Positions 38,201 to 50,200 of a DNA stretch of 64,000 nucleotides are shown in pieces. The stretch is from Strigops habroptila (Eukaryota; Chordata; Aves; Psittaciformes; Psittacidae). The stretch lies in the NCBI RefSeq assembly GCF_004027225.2, contig NC_044277.2, positions 96,035,552-96,099,551 of the forward strand, in the 5' to 3' direction. Each line of letters opens with the position of its first letter. Positions within the stretch are counted from its first letter, which is position 1. Below the pieces are notes generated by a model. The model ran no database searches, had not been told where the DNA came from, and saw only the letters and a program-made list of their open reading frames with translations. A program made the translations under genes and the position numbers.

Positions 38201-39558
38201 AGGAAGAAGAAAGTGCTGTTGGAGCTGTTTACTGTAAGAAGATAGATGATTTGCTCCAGCAGTCAGATTTTGTGTTGCTGTCTGTGACCCTGACTCCACA
38301 GACACACAAGCTGATAGGGAAGAGGGAGCTGGAGCTGATGAAACCCACAGCTACCCTCATAAATATCAGCAGAGGTAGGGTACACAATAAACAAAACTGC
38401 ATTATGGTTTGCTGGCATAAAAAGTCCTGGGAAAACCCAACCCTATAGAGTCTCTCACTCTGAAATTTTCAGTAAATTCTCTGATTACTAGATTATTTAG
38501 ATGTCCATGGTCATATCTCAGCAAAACTTTTAAGCATTCTGTAATTTCGAGCAAGTAGATCTCTAAAATGTTACTGAGCTTGGAGTGTTAGAAGCCCACA
38601 TATACTTGTATAATGTCCTGCTTAAGCTTGTTATTTGTTTAGTGTAGTGCTGTTGCTAACATATATCAGGGTGGCACAGCCCACTCTGAAGTCTGGCACT
38701 GTACTTTGTTGTATGGTGCTATGTACTGCCTTTTAAAACTTCTGACTCTCCAACTCTGCTGCATGTACCCAAGCTTCCTCCCCCAGCTTCACCACACTCC
38801 CTCTGCTGCCGCTTCTGCTTTGTGGACATTGCTGGCCCTGCTGTATGTGCGACCACTGTGCCCAAAATGATGGTGAGAGAACAGTATGGAATATGAAAAT
38901 CAGAGTATCTTTCTTACTGTAACCCAGGTGTGGTTGTGGATCAGGATGCTTTGGTGGAAGCCCTTCAAAACAAAGTTATTAAGGCAGCCGCTCTGGATGT
39001 GACATATCCTGAACCTTTGCCAAGGTAGGAGATGTATTTAGGTGAAGTATAAATGAGTGTATGTATGTGGTTCAAACTAAGTACAAGCTTGTGAGCGTGT
39101 GAGAAGTTACATAATTTTGTTAGTAGGAGTACATGATGGATGTGCACTGGTCCTACTGAAACAATGTCCCCAATCCTTCCATCCTAGCCAGACAAATTTC
39201 ACACTGACTCATTTGTAAGATTTGTTGCATAAAAAACCCCACAAGCAAGGCAGCAGTTTGAACTCTTCTGAGTATGCTTTGGTCATGCAATTATTTTTTA
39301 TTTTTAATTATTATTTTAAATAATTCCCTGGCTGCCTTAATGTGATGAAATAACAGATGAATGCTCTGTGAGTGACTAGCTCAGTATTTATTTTCCTTTT
39401 CCAGGGATCACCCCTTGTTAAAGCTGAAGAATGTTATAATAACTCCTCACATTGGAAGTGCCACCAAAAAGACACGCAGCGTAATGGTGGAAAACATGAC
39501 AGAAAGCATACAAGCAGGTCTTGCAGGTCTTCCTATCCCTAATGAAGTATTACTGTAA
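35255..39558 (+). CDS. GRHPR-like D-2-hydroxyacid dehydrogenase, copy C, five coding exons
   Basis: Coding exons are 35255-35636, 36649-36820, 38196-38374, 38928-39024 and 39405-39558. All introns are GT-AG, and the total is 984 bases, or 327 residues plus TAA. Exons 2, 3 and 4 have exactly the same lengths and phases as copy A (172, 179, 97). Seen motifs are SSGVGIDHLD in the substrate half, GMGAIG at about residues 158-163, YHNRNRR after it (suggesting NADP(H)), catalytic Arg in NISRG (244), Glu in TYPEPLP (273) and His in TPHIGSAT (292). The helix after the His keeps the usual KKTR..M pattern, so this copy looks closer to canonical GRHPR than copy A. The protein would be a soluble 2-keto acid reductase; the substrate is inferred from family only. 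The start ATG follows the acceptor directly and sits in a strong context (GGCCATGG). No AATAAA lies between its stop and the solo LTR downstream. Confidence 0.94.
36477..36506 (+). mobile_element. Possible CR1 terminal remnant
   Basis: CCCAAACCATTCTGTGATGG followed by TATGATT matches the last 30 or so bases of CR1. It is too short to be sure. It lies in intron 1 of copy C. Confidence 0.45.
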
Positions 39559-39674
39559 AGCGGCCTGCATTTAATGTTAATGTCATTAGTGTTTGTCCTG
39601 GTGTGAGGAAACAGTAATTTGATCACTCTTCATGTAATTATCCCACGTGTATATATACAGATAAAATGTATAAT

Positions 39675-40280
39675 TGTCCTGGTTTCAGCTGGGATAGAGT
39701 TTGTTTTCTTCCTAGTAGCTGGTGGAGTGCTGTGTTCTGGCTTTAGTCTGAGAACAATGCTGATAACACACCGATGTTTTAGTTGTTGCTCAGTAGCACT
39801 TACTCTGATCGAGGGCTCTTCAGTCTCTCATGTTCTGCCAGTGAAGAGGGGCACAAGAAGCTGGGAGGGAGCAGAGACGGGACACCTGACCCAAACTAGC
39901 CAAAGGGGTATTCCATACCACAGCACGTCATGCCCAGTATATAAACTGGGGGGAGTCAGCTGGAAGAGACTGGTCGCTGCTCTGGTTGGGCTGGGTATTG
40001 GTCAGCAGTTGGTGAGCAATTGTATTGTGCATCACTTCTGTTTACGGGGTTTTTTTCCTTTCCCCTTTTAGTTTTATATTCTCTCCCCTTCTTATTTTCC
40101 TTATCATTATTATTAGTGCTATTATACTGTACTTTAGTTATTAAACTGTTCCTATCTCAACCTGTGGGTTTCACATTCTTTCAATTCTCCCCGTTCAGCC
40201 TGGAGGGGGAAAAAGGAGGGTGGGGTGTGAGTGAGTGGCTGGGTAGTACTGAGATAACTTGCTGGGTTTAAACCATGACA
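39675..40280 (+). mobile_element. Solo LTR of an ERVL-like element
   Basis: A 606-base LTR starts TGTCCTGGTTTCAGCTGGGA and ends GGGTTTAAACCATGACA. It is flanked by perfect ATAAT copies at 39670-39674 and 40281-40285, as expected for a 5-bp target duplication. It has a TATATAAA box at about 39938 and an ATTAAA at 40140. No internal sequence is present, so it is a solo LTR left by recombination. It belongs to the same family as the LTRs at 8472 and 52717. It looks whole as an LTR. Confidence 0.93.
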
Positions 40281-40739
40281 ATAATGAACAGCTTTGATTT
40301 ATTTAAATGACCAAAAGCAATTCTGTGTGGAAAACTGCAGTATTTTTGAATTTCAATGAAAAACTCAAGTCTGGAGTCTTGCATCAGTGTAATTTATTTT
40401 GGACCACATTTAGTTCTTTTTGCTCGCATCCTCTTGAAATTGCCCATCAACGTTACATCGAATTGAAGGGTCTTCAAATCGTATTCTTAGTGCCACCGAC
40501 GAACTACATGGCACAGCAACCTGCGTCGGGCTGATGGACCTGCTCTTCCTGATGCTCCAGCAGCAATGCTTACCTTTGGGGAACAGTTTGCAAGGCCTTT
40601 GCTGGGGCAGCCCTTTAATGGAAACGCAGCAACCAGCCTTAGTTTCACTTCCAGGACAGCTCACCCACCCTAATAACAGAGCCTGTGCACAGCTATGCCT
40701 GCACGGGGCTTGACTATGTGTGTGCATGAGCTTTCCTAC

Positions 40740-41225
40740 AGCTCGGGACCCCTGTCCCCCCGGGGCCGGCGGGGCCGCTGACAGCCGCCCACCGGCTCCC
40801 GCCGTTGGGTCGCTGCAGGCCCGGGCCGCCGCGCCGCGAGGGGGAGCCGGCACCGCCGGAGCCGCCGCCGCGGGGAGCTCCGCAGCGCCGGGTCAAGTCA
40901 CGCCTGGCCGGGAAGGGCCGCAGCGGCAGCATGTTGGGCGCCCGGGCGGCGGCGAGTGCGGCGGTGCCGCGGTGGTGCCGGGCGCTGCGCAGCTCCGCCG
41001 CCCTGGGCGGCTCCAGGAACCTGCTGAGGAAAATGCTCCGCAAAAAGAAGTAGGTGCGGGAGCCGCCGGCCGGGCAGCGGGGCCTCCCGCCGGGCTGGGC
41101 CTCGCTGCGGGGTGAGCGACTGCGGCGGGGCGGGCTGCTGGGCCTGCCCTGCCTCTGCCGGTGCGGGCAGGCGGTGCTGCCGGGGCTGCTGCAGCCTGGC
41201 GAGCGAGCACCAGGCCGGAGGTACC
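40740..41225 (+). promoter_or_regulatory. CpG island and promoter of RBFA
   Basis: Very GC- and CpG-rich sequence spanning the RBFA start codon at 40931 and the start of intron 1. No TATA box was seen, which is usual for a housekeeping promoter. The transcription start was not located. Confidence 0.75.
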
Positions 41226-44200
41226 GGTGCTCTAGCTATTAGGAAGAAGTTCTTCCCTGTGAGGGTGGTGAGGCCCTGGCACAGGTTGCCCAGAGAAGCT
41301 GTGGCTGCCCCATCCCTGGCAGTGTTCAAGGCCAGGTTGGATGGGGCTTTGACCAACCTGGTCTAGTGGAAGGTGTCCCTGCCCGTGGCAGGGGATTGGA
41401 ACTGGATGAGCTTTAAGGTCCCTTCCAACACAAACCATTCTGTGATTCTTTTCCCCGCCTCTACATGCAGCTTCAGCCGTGGATGGGGAGCATTGCTCCC
41501 TGCAGCGCACCCTAGTCTAACTGTTTTGGGGAAAACTACCTCTGGGCATGATAAACGGGAGTGTTGTCGTGTGCCTTCAGGCAGGTGACGTTTTACTTAC
41601 ACAGGGAACCCTTTGTTTTCCTGAGCTGCTGAAAGATAAAGCTGATTTCCTTTCCTTTTCCCAAAAGAAAGAAGTTTTGGTATGACAGCCCTACCCTGGG
41701 ATCTAAAATGGTAAGTGCAAGCTTTGAAGGTGCTGTGTTTGTCTGTGCCAGGAGGAACATGCTTGTGCTTCTGCCATTCTGTCTGCCTTTGGGAAAAGCA
41801 TTTTCTGGTGGAAATGGCAAAATTTTGTGATGAACACTAGGGTTCCAGTTTCACTATGATATGCCAGGATTGCTGTTGAGAGAAGCCATTCAGCTCCCCA
41901 TGGCTGTTTCCTCTTCTGTGCCGATCTTTCATTCACACCAGAACCTCATTCACGCCTAATGCTGTCTTAGAATCATAGAATCGCTTAGGTTGGAAAAGAC
42001 CTTTAAGGTCATCAAGTCCAACCATTAACCTAGCACTGCTAAGTCCACCCCTAAACCATGTCCCTTGCACTCTCTTGAGCCTACAGCAGAGAACTGATCC
42101 AGATTAAAACTTCTGTATACCAGCTTAGTTTTACTTTTATGGAAAACAAGTTTTTATGTCTGCTTTTCAAACAGGCAGTGCTTTTCAAGTTAATGTGTGC
42201 TGTATTTTAGAAAAGAGATTTATTGACCTGTGTAAGTAGCTTAAAAAATAATAAACTAAGAAACCTTGACTGTAATACATGTAATGACTGTAATCATGAA
42301 GATTTTCTGAACAGAAATATTCTTTATTGAACCATGTGATACATAAGACCTATATAAAACCATCACAGCTGCAGTAATGGCATTCTAAGAGCATACTTAA
42401 TAAAGTGTAAAAACCTGTGTGTTAAATGCTTAATACAAATACAAGTTTGTAACTATGGATTAATGCGTTGGGTTTTTGTTTTGTTTTAAAGATGTATAAA
42501 CCAACCACGTTGGCCTCCATAGTGAAAGGTGACCAGATAAAAACTAGGAAAGAAGACAACATACGCTTCAGAGTCTTGAACAGTTTTATTCATAAAGCTG
42601 TGGCAGAGATGATGGCTACCTGTGAAGTTAATCAAGAACTTTATGATCTTAAGCTGGAAATCTCCAAGGCAAGTGCCAAAGCTTCAACTTATTTTGAGCT
42701 GCTCTGAGTATGCCTGGAGGTCACAATAGTGGGCCAGAGGAGCTCCTCTGGGTGTTGTGATGCGTGCAGGAGTTCTACTGCATTGCTTCTGATGTGGCAG
42801 AGCACAGCAAGATGAGGCTCTGGATTCATCTTGCAGACTAGGAGAACTTTGGCATTGTTGCACCTGGCTTAGTAGACCTTTGCCACTAAAATGCAAGTGC
42901 AGCTTAGGCCAACTAAATGGTGATTCTCTTAGTATGACTTTTCGTTTTATGTTATTCAGACATGTACTCTTTGCCTTGCCCTTTCCGACAGAGGAACCTG
43001 CTTTTGCCAATATAGGTGTATCTTTCCCAGAGTCTTTTCCTTGTAGCTGTGTGAAAGTCGATACCTCCTTGTGTTCCTCGCCAGCATCACTGTACAGGCA
43101 GAAGACCTCAGTGGGGCATGAGCTTCCAAAAAAAGACAAGCTTAAGAAAATGGCATTGGCAAGCAAGGTTCCAGAAAGAATTAGAATTTGTACCTAATTG
43201 TAGCTAGTGTTGTCATAATTCATGGGTTTGAAAGGGACGTTAAAGCTCTGATTCAGGAACTAAGTCTCCACATTCTTGTTCATTGTTTTTTTTCTTTTAC
43301 ATTTGCGGTTTTGTTAAGATTGCCTGTGTTTGGCTTAAAAGCTGATGGACTTAGAAGCATGGAAAAACAAATTGCACCTCATAGCTGTATCTGTGACAAG
43401 GGGTTTGTCATTTATGATTGAAATGGATGTTTCTGCCAGCTGAATCCGTTCTGTCTTCGGGCATGTGATTAAAATTACCTGGGCAAGGTGAATCTTTTGT
43501 CTCTATATATGCAGTATCCTTCATACAGTACTTCTCTCTCCAGGGCTTTGAGGATTGCTTGTCTGACTTGGATGGCATGTTTGCACCTAAAAATACTGGC
43601 TGGTGTAGGCAAGCCACAGCACTTTCATTGCTGTAAATGAAGCGATTTATAACACAAGGGAGGGAAAGAAGCAGCCTTATTTCAAATATAGTACAGATTT
43701 TATTGTAACTGTGTAGTGCTTAGGAAGAGTTTGTGCTCCGCTGGGATGTGGCTGAGACTCAGTCTTGATTTAGTCTAGAGCTGATTCTGGTCTGGTATCA
43801 TTACTTCCATTATCAAAAGAAATAGAATCTTAGAATCACAGAATGGTTAGGGTTGGAAAGGACCTTAAGATCATCTAGTTCCAATCCCCTGCCATGGGCA
43901 GGGACGCCTCACACTGGACCATGTCTTCCAAGGTTCTGTTCATCCTGGCCTTGAACACTGCCAGGGGTGGAGCATTTGCCACTTCTTTGGGCAACCTGTT
44001 CCAGTGCCTCACCACCCTCACTGTAAAGAACTTCTTCCTTATATCTAACCTGAACTTCCCCTGTTGAAGTTTAAACCCATTTCTGCAATCCATCAGAATT
44101 TACTTTTTTTCCATATGACAAGTTAAATTTACATAATAGTAACAGATAGGAATCATGCTTCAGGCCTGATACATCAAACTTTTATCCACTTGATAACATT

Positions 44201-47200
44201 ACTTGTGATAATGAAGAAATGGCTTGAGTTAGATGGGGTTGTTTGTGTGCTTGCATTAGACTCAGTGTGGGAGACAGGGAGCGTTGATTCTGCAGTAGAA
44301 ACAGCTGGTTAATGATCACGGTGGGGTTTTTTTTAATGAGTGGTGGGTTTCCCAAGGGAGGAGCTATTTGGTGCTAGAAAAAATCAGTATCTAGTTTGGG
44401 TTTTGGGGACAGTCCATCTGCCCTAGGAAAGAGTAGCACTGTCAATAGCAGACTGTGATGCAGTTTTCATTCCTGGGACTACTCTGATGGCAGTGTCTTT
44501 TTCTGGTGATGTATGTAGATACCTATTTGTTTGAAGCCTTGGTTTCTGGACTAGATGACCTCTGAATTGTGCCTTCCAACGGGTAGTTTATGCTTTCTCC
44601 TCCCTCTTCCTTGGCTCCTTCCTTTGGTTGAGCTAGATAGGTTGTTAGAAGTTTGCTGAGTATACTGTCATAGTGGGAACCTGTTTTGTAAGACACCGCT
44701 AGATGTGATGAATGACAGTTTCAGAAATCTTTCAGAATCCAATTTGTGCTTCACAAGTTTATTCTTCAGGAAGATCTTCTGTGTGCTTTGGCCTCCGCAC
44801 ACCATGCATTTTCAATTGCATGTATGACATCTATGAATGTTATCTGTTAATGAGCTAGAGGTTCAGGCACTGGCGGTTCCCAGCCGGCTTTAGAGCTGGA
44901 GAGACACTTCTCTTACAGTGGCGTGGAGGGTGTCCTCTTTTCTATCAATATCAAAACCAAATTATGGGTGACAACAAACCATGTCCTTCTTTAGCAGAAA
45001 TGTACACTTTCAACTGTATTCCAGAACACTGTCGTTCTGGACAATTCGTGATGGTAACGCTGTCGTGGTGACTAAATGGAGCACTGTCAGGAACATACAG
45101 GTGTTGGCAGACTTCTCTGTTTAATTTCAGTTGGAGGGAAGGTTAGGCAGTGACTTGCCTAAATAAAAAAGCCCTTTCAGGCACTGAATGTAAGTTTTAT
45201 TTGGTGTTAAACTCTTAAAGGCACCATATAATTATGGTTCTTAAGAGCAGAGATGGAAGAAGAGATTCTCCTAACAATTTACATATGCAGTTTGGATCAC
45301 TATGCTTATTCATGAATTAGAAACTTTGTTGTATATGAAGTGTGTGTATACATATAATTTTAAAGAAACATTTGTCTTTTTGCAGGTGTGTCTGGCATCA
45401 AACTTCTCAGCGTGTCGTGTGTACTGGAATCCTGCTGCTACTATGGAGAAAGAAAGTTATGTTGAAAGTGTACTGCAGAAGAGTGCTCCACGTATACGGT
45501 ACTGCTATGGGGTAAACAGTTAGGTCACTTCATAGATTTATAGCCATGTACTATGCCATTTCTTGAGTATTTCTAACAATCTGTATCTGACCTGTTAGGA
45601 TGCTTTAGGTTTTTAGATATTTGGAGTCAGAGCATCTCTTGTGATGAGCCTCACAGGGAAGGATGGCTGTGTCAGACCAGCTCTGAATTCTCCTGCTGGA
45701 GCACAGCTGGCTTATTTGGCTTCTGTGCTTTCCTAGAATTGGACTGGGTTGAGCTGAAAGAGTGAGTCTGGATGAAGTTTTACTTCAGTGTACTAGTGAT
45801 GGTGGGCTGGACATACTGTGCATGACACTAGGCCAGAATGATGTTGCACAAGAGAACTGGCAATTGCAATAAGTAATTCCTTACAGACTCACTGGGCAAT
45901 TCTGTTAGAGACAATTTGGACATCCAGAAGGGATGACTGACATTACAGAAATTCTTTACAGTCCTGATACAAAAAAATAAATGATGGGATACTACCATGT
46001 ATTATGATGCTTTACCCATTTTTGACAGAGGGTCCAGTGGGTTTTCAGGATATCAGAGAGATTTTTGTCTCTTCCTCTTTCCTTGGCTTACCCTCTGCTA
46101 TCCAGCCAGTCTGTTGAAGCATACTCGTAGAGCCATTTCCTTACCCCTGTTTCCCTAGGCTGTGTAATTCCTGCTCTAGCACAATGCCTCTTTTACTCCC
46201 AACAGCTTCCACTCTTTGAGAAGGAATGTTGCTGGCTGGGAAGAAAATGAGGGAAGCCCTGTCAGTCCTTCCTGCAGCTAGCATGTAGGACTGGTTGTCT
46301 TGCCCTGCTGTGAGGGCTCTATCCCCCACTGCTCTTACCCCTACAGTGGGGATAAGGAAGACAAATGAAGTGGGGAATGACCTGTGCCAGCCTGTGCATA
46401 TAGGAGACAAATCTATCATCAATTCTCAGTGGAATCTGCAGCTAGTAGTTTTTATATATTATACATTCAGAGTTGGGATTCTAGTGATGTATTGCTTAGC
46501 ACTAACCTGAATGGATACCCATCAGACTGTAAGTTTTGCAAACCATATACTTAAATTTGCAATACTCTGGAATTAAAGTATTGTATCTGTCCTGGAGGTG
46601 CTGTTCTGTTACTCATACTGGTGAATGCTGTATTTTTGCCAGGTATCTTCTGAAGAGTCAGCAGATTTTAGGAAATATACCCCCAATAGTATTTGTAAAA
46701 GACAAAGAAGCTGCAGCTGTAAGAAAGGTAATTGTAATCTTTGACTCAATGTACAAATATAATGATATGCAAACATGGTGACATAGCATGCCATAATGCT
46801 TAGGAATATGGAGAGAGCTGATCGTTCAGTTGCTCTACCAATCTACATTATAAAGCTTTGTCTGCATGCCTTCCTCTTCATTTTAGCAAAGAACCTTGAG
46901 TAAGGCTGATGCTTATCTATAATGTAAAAGAATCCTTGTAGCTATTGCCTCATGAACACTTTTTGATGCTAGTATAAAAAATTCTGAAGTTTTTAGGGAA
47001 GCTTGTAGGCCAGATCATTAGGCCAAATAAAGAAATCCTAAAAAATGAAATTACAATTTTAAGGAACAATATAAGGTAGGCAGTTGTCTTTTGCCTTGTA
47101 TAGATGAAAGAAATGAGTTTTAAGGAGCTGTCTTCCACATTTTGAATGTTACTTGTTTTTAAAATTCCATCGAATGTATTCAGTGATTTTTAATTTTTCT

Positions 47201-50200
47201 TTACCCCAACTAGCGAAGTGCAGATCTTTGCATAGAGGATGTAAGATCACTCATACTACCTTTTTTTTTTTTTCACTTTTAAAATTATCTTTAGTGTTTC
47301 ACATTTTCTGCCAAGGCGTTGATAGTTTTAACAAGTTGAAATATTGCTAGAATAATGATGTTTTCTAGGAATTGGCTGTCGTTAGGAGTGTGAAGTGAGA
47401 TCTCTCAAATAGAGAGATTTCCAGAAGAGAAGGATGACACCAATGAGTAGAATTTCATCAAGAATGTCTTCTCAAGCTGTTGATGTGAATGGAAAGAACA
47501 TTAACTGGAAAGAGAGTGTTCACATTTCTGTACCCTGAAGTGCCTTATTCTTAGATGTGTTACTATTACAACCAACTACTGTTAGTGACTTACAGGCTCA
47601 TGCAGCGTGTATTTGCAAACCTGGAAGGGATAATAAGAGCTTTAGACTCTCTGGAAATGCAGTGAACTGTTTGAACTTTCTGTATTCAGAAAAATTCTGA
47701 GTTTCGTGCCAATGTACTGATCCACAATGCAAATGCTTTCCACCTGAATTAGCATAAACAAAAAGCACAAGAACAGAAATGAAATAAACACTTCTGAAAG
47801 TTGTTTATATTTGTTCTTACGCTCCCTGTAATCAACACAATAAATTATACACAAATAATGAGTGATTATAGAAGCGCTTTGTCATTACTACTACCCTATT
47901 ATTAACATACGTAGATGGAAGTACAAATATGTCCTCCTGCAGGTCCTGCCTTTCAGTTCTGTTACTGTGGAGCCTATTCCATTAATTACTCTTTCTCAAG
48001 CTTTGTTAAATGACCACTTTTTGAAGAATTTTGAAGAAAACCCCTGGACTGCCTTACTTTCAGGTTCAGTGCATAGACATCTAGAAAGTTAACCACGTAA
48101 GACAAGTAAAGCCCCTCCTTGCATAACCTCTGTCAGTGAATGGCACTGGGAAGCACTTAGATGGACCATCTTTTCAGACTTTGCAGAGCATCAGATTTGT
48201 GTAATTCGCAGATTTGAATAACAGGGCTTGAAATAATGTAGCTGAAACCGATTTTTAAGTATTGGAAGACAGGGAAGAACCATCCAATTCAACTCCTAGA
48301 ATAATATGCTCAATTAGAAGGGAAGAAATGTAAGGAAATGTGCAAATAAAAATTTTGAATGAGATAAAATTTTCACAATTAGGCACAGTCTCTAAGCACT
48401 GCATATACTAGATTTGTAGCATTTACTGGTTAGGTGCCATGTTAAAAGGGAGTTGGGAACTCAGTATTTACAGGTAACAGAAATACAAACTTGCAGAAAT
48501 GGAGAAGTGCAAAGAGTCTTAGCATAAGGATGTTATGAAAAAGGATTCTAAGACTGAAGTAAGACCAAATTAAAAAAAAAAAAAAAGTCACACAATCCCT
48601 AGCTGACAGTTAAGAAAGTATGAAAGGCAAAAACTTTGTAGGAATCCCTGAATCAGTTACGCTATTTGGCACAAACTTCCTAGGCAAGAAATATAAGCAG
48701 TTCTATTGAAATGGAGGAAAATACTATTTTGGAATGGACAGTATTCCAAATGTGGAAAATAAAACATTTGCTGTTGGATACTTGTCTGTTTCTTGTGTAG
48801 GTGTGAACAAAGTAAATTTGATCCAGGACTTTTCATATATTGTCTTCATGTGTTTACAGATTGAGGAATTATTATCAATTGCTGATTTTGGACCTCCAGA
48901 AGCAGAAGAAACATTATCTCACGATGATTCTAGGTGGGTTTTTTTTTAAATCAGAATTGTACAAGTATCTGTTTTCATCTCTGTTGGCCAACTTAGATTG
49001 GATATTATTTGACATGACAGAAAGTATATTTTAATTAGATGTGTACATTTATCAGGGTTCAGCAACTGGTTATGAGGAAATAGAAAGTAGAAGAGAGCGC
49101 CTTTTTGGAAGACCTTACTGAAAAGGCATCTCAGCTTTTAAAGAGATCAGTTGGGCCCTTTTATCAACAGAAAAGGCTACAGAATAGCCTAGGACAAAAC
49201 TAATATGTAATTATCCCAGAAATTAAATGTAGAGGATGACATTTAATTTTGTGGCTTAAGATTTCTTTACCAAAGTTACACCCATTTATTAAAATGAAGG
49301 GAAAATATTTCTTATATGCTCAGGTTTATGTTCATATTTTAGTGCAGACACATCTTCACAGGCTATTTTGTGATTGATTCTTGTGCATAGGTACCTTGCT
49401 GCAGAACACAGGTTTGCAAATACGGAAAGGGAAGGTCTATTTTCTCATATATAAGCGGACCTCTGTTAAGCTGTGGAGAATGACTGAATTGTTACAGCAT
49501 AGTGTGTATGCTTTCAGAGGCAACTAGCCCATGAGGTGATAACAGAACACAATCTTGGAGATCAGCTGTGTTTGTTGTCTATATTCTGAGTAACGTAGTC
49601 ATCAGATCTGTTACTTCAGACCCGGTACTTGTTCTGGTATTAGTATCTTTACTTTTATAAGGGAAATATTTTTAGAATTTCTAAGAATTCAATACTTGAT
49701 ATGTTTTTGATAATTAAAAAAAAAAAAAAAGCTTTGCAGCAGTAATACTTGCTTCTTGCTGGTAATTTTCTCATAAGGATAAATGCTCTACATTTACCAG
49801 TACTCCTCTCCTTGGCCACCTTTTTTTCTGGTATAAAATTGATTCGTTATGCATGACTTACAAGTTTACTGATAAATCTTTCTATGTTAACAATAAGTAA
49901 GTTAATTTAGCATTCTTCTGTGAGAGATTTTTGGCTATTGAGGGATAGGGCTGAACAATCTATTAGAATAATGATTCTGTGGACTGGATGCTCTTGAAGC
50001 CAGCAGCCTGCAGTCTGTTGGTGGAAATGCCTTTTGTGCCTTAACATCTCCCAAGACAGTTGATTCGTCAGGTGCAAATCAGAAAGAGCTTCTTGGGAGG
50101 AATCATTGTTGTGACAGACTTGCCCACAGGGCACCTGCCATCTTCCTTTCTTCGTGTCTTGTGCAAATACTGAAATCCATACTTAACGCTTAAGCATTAG

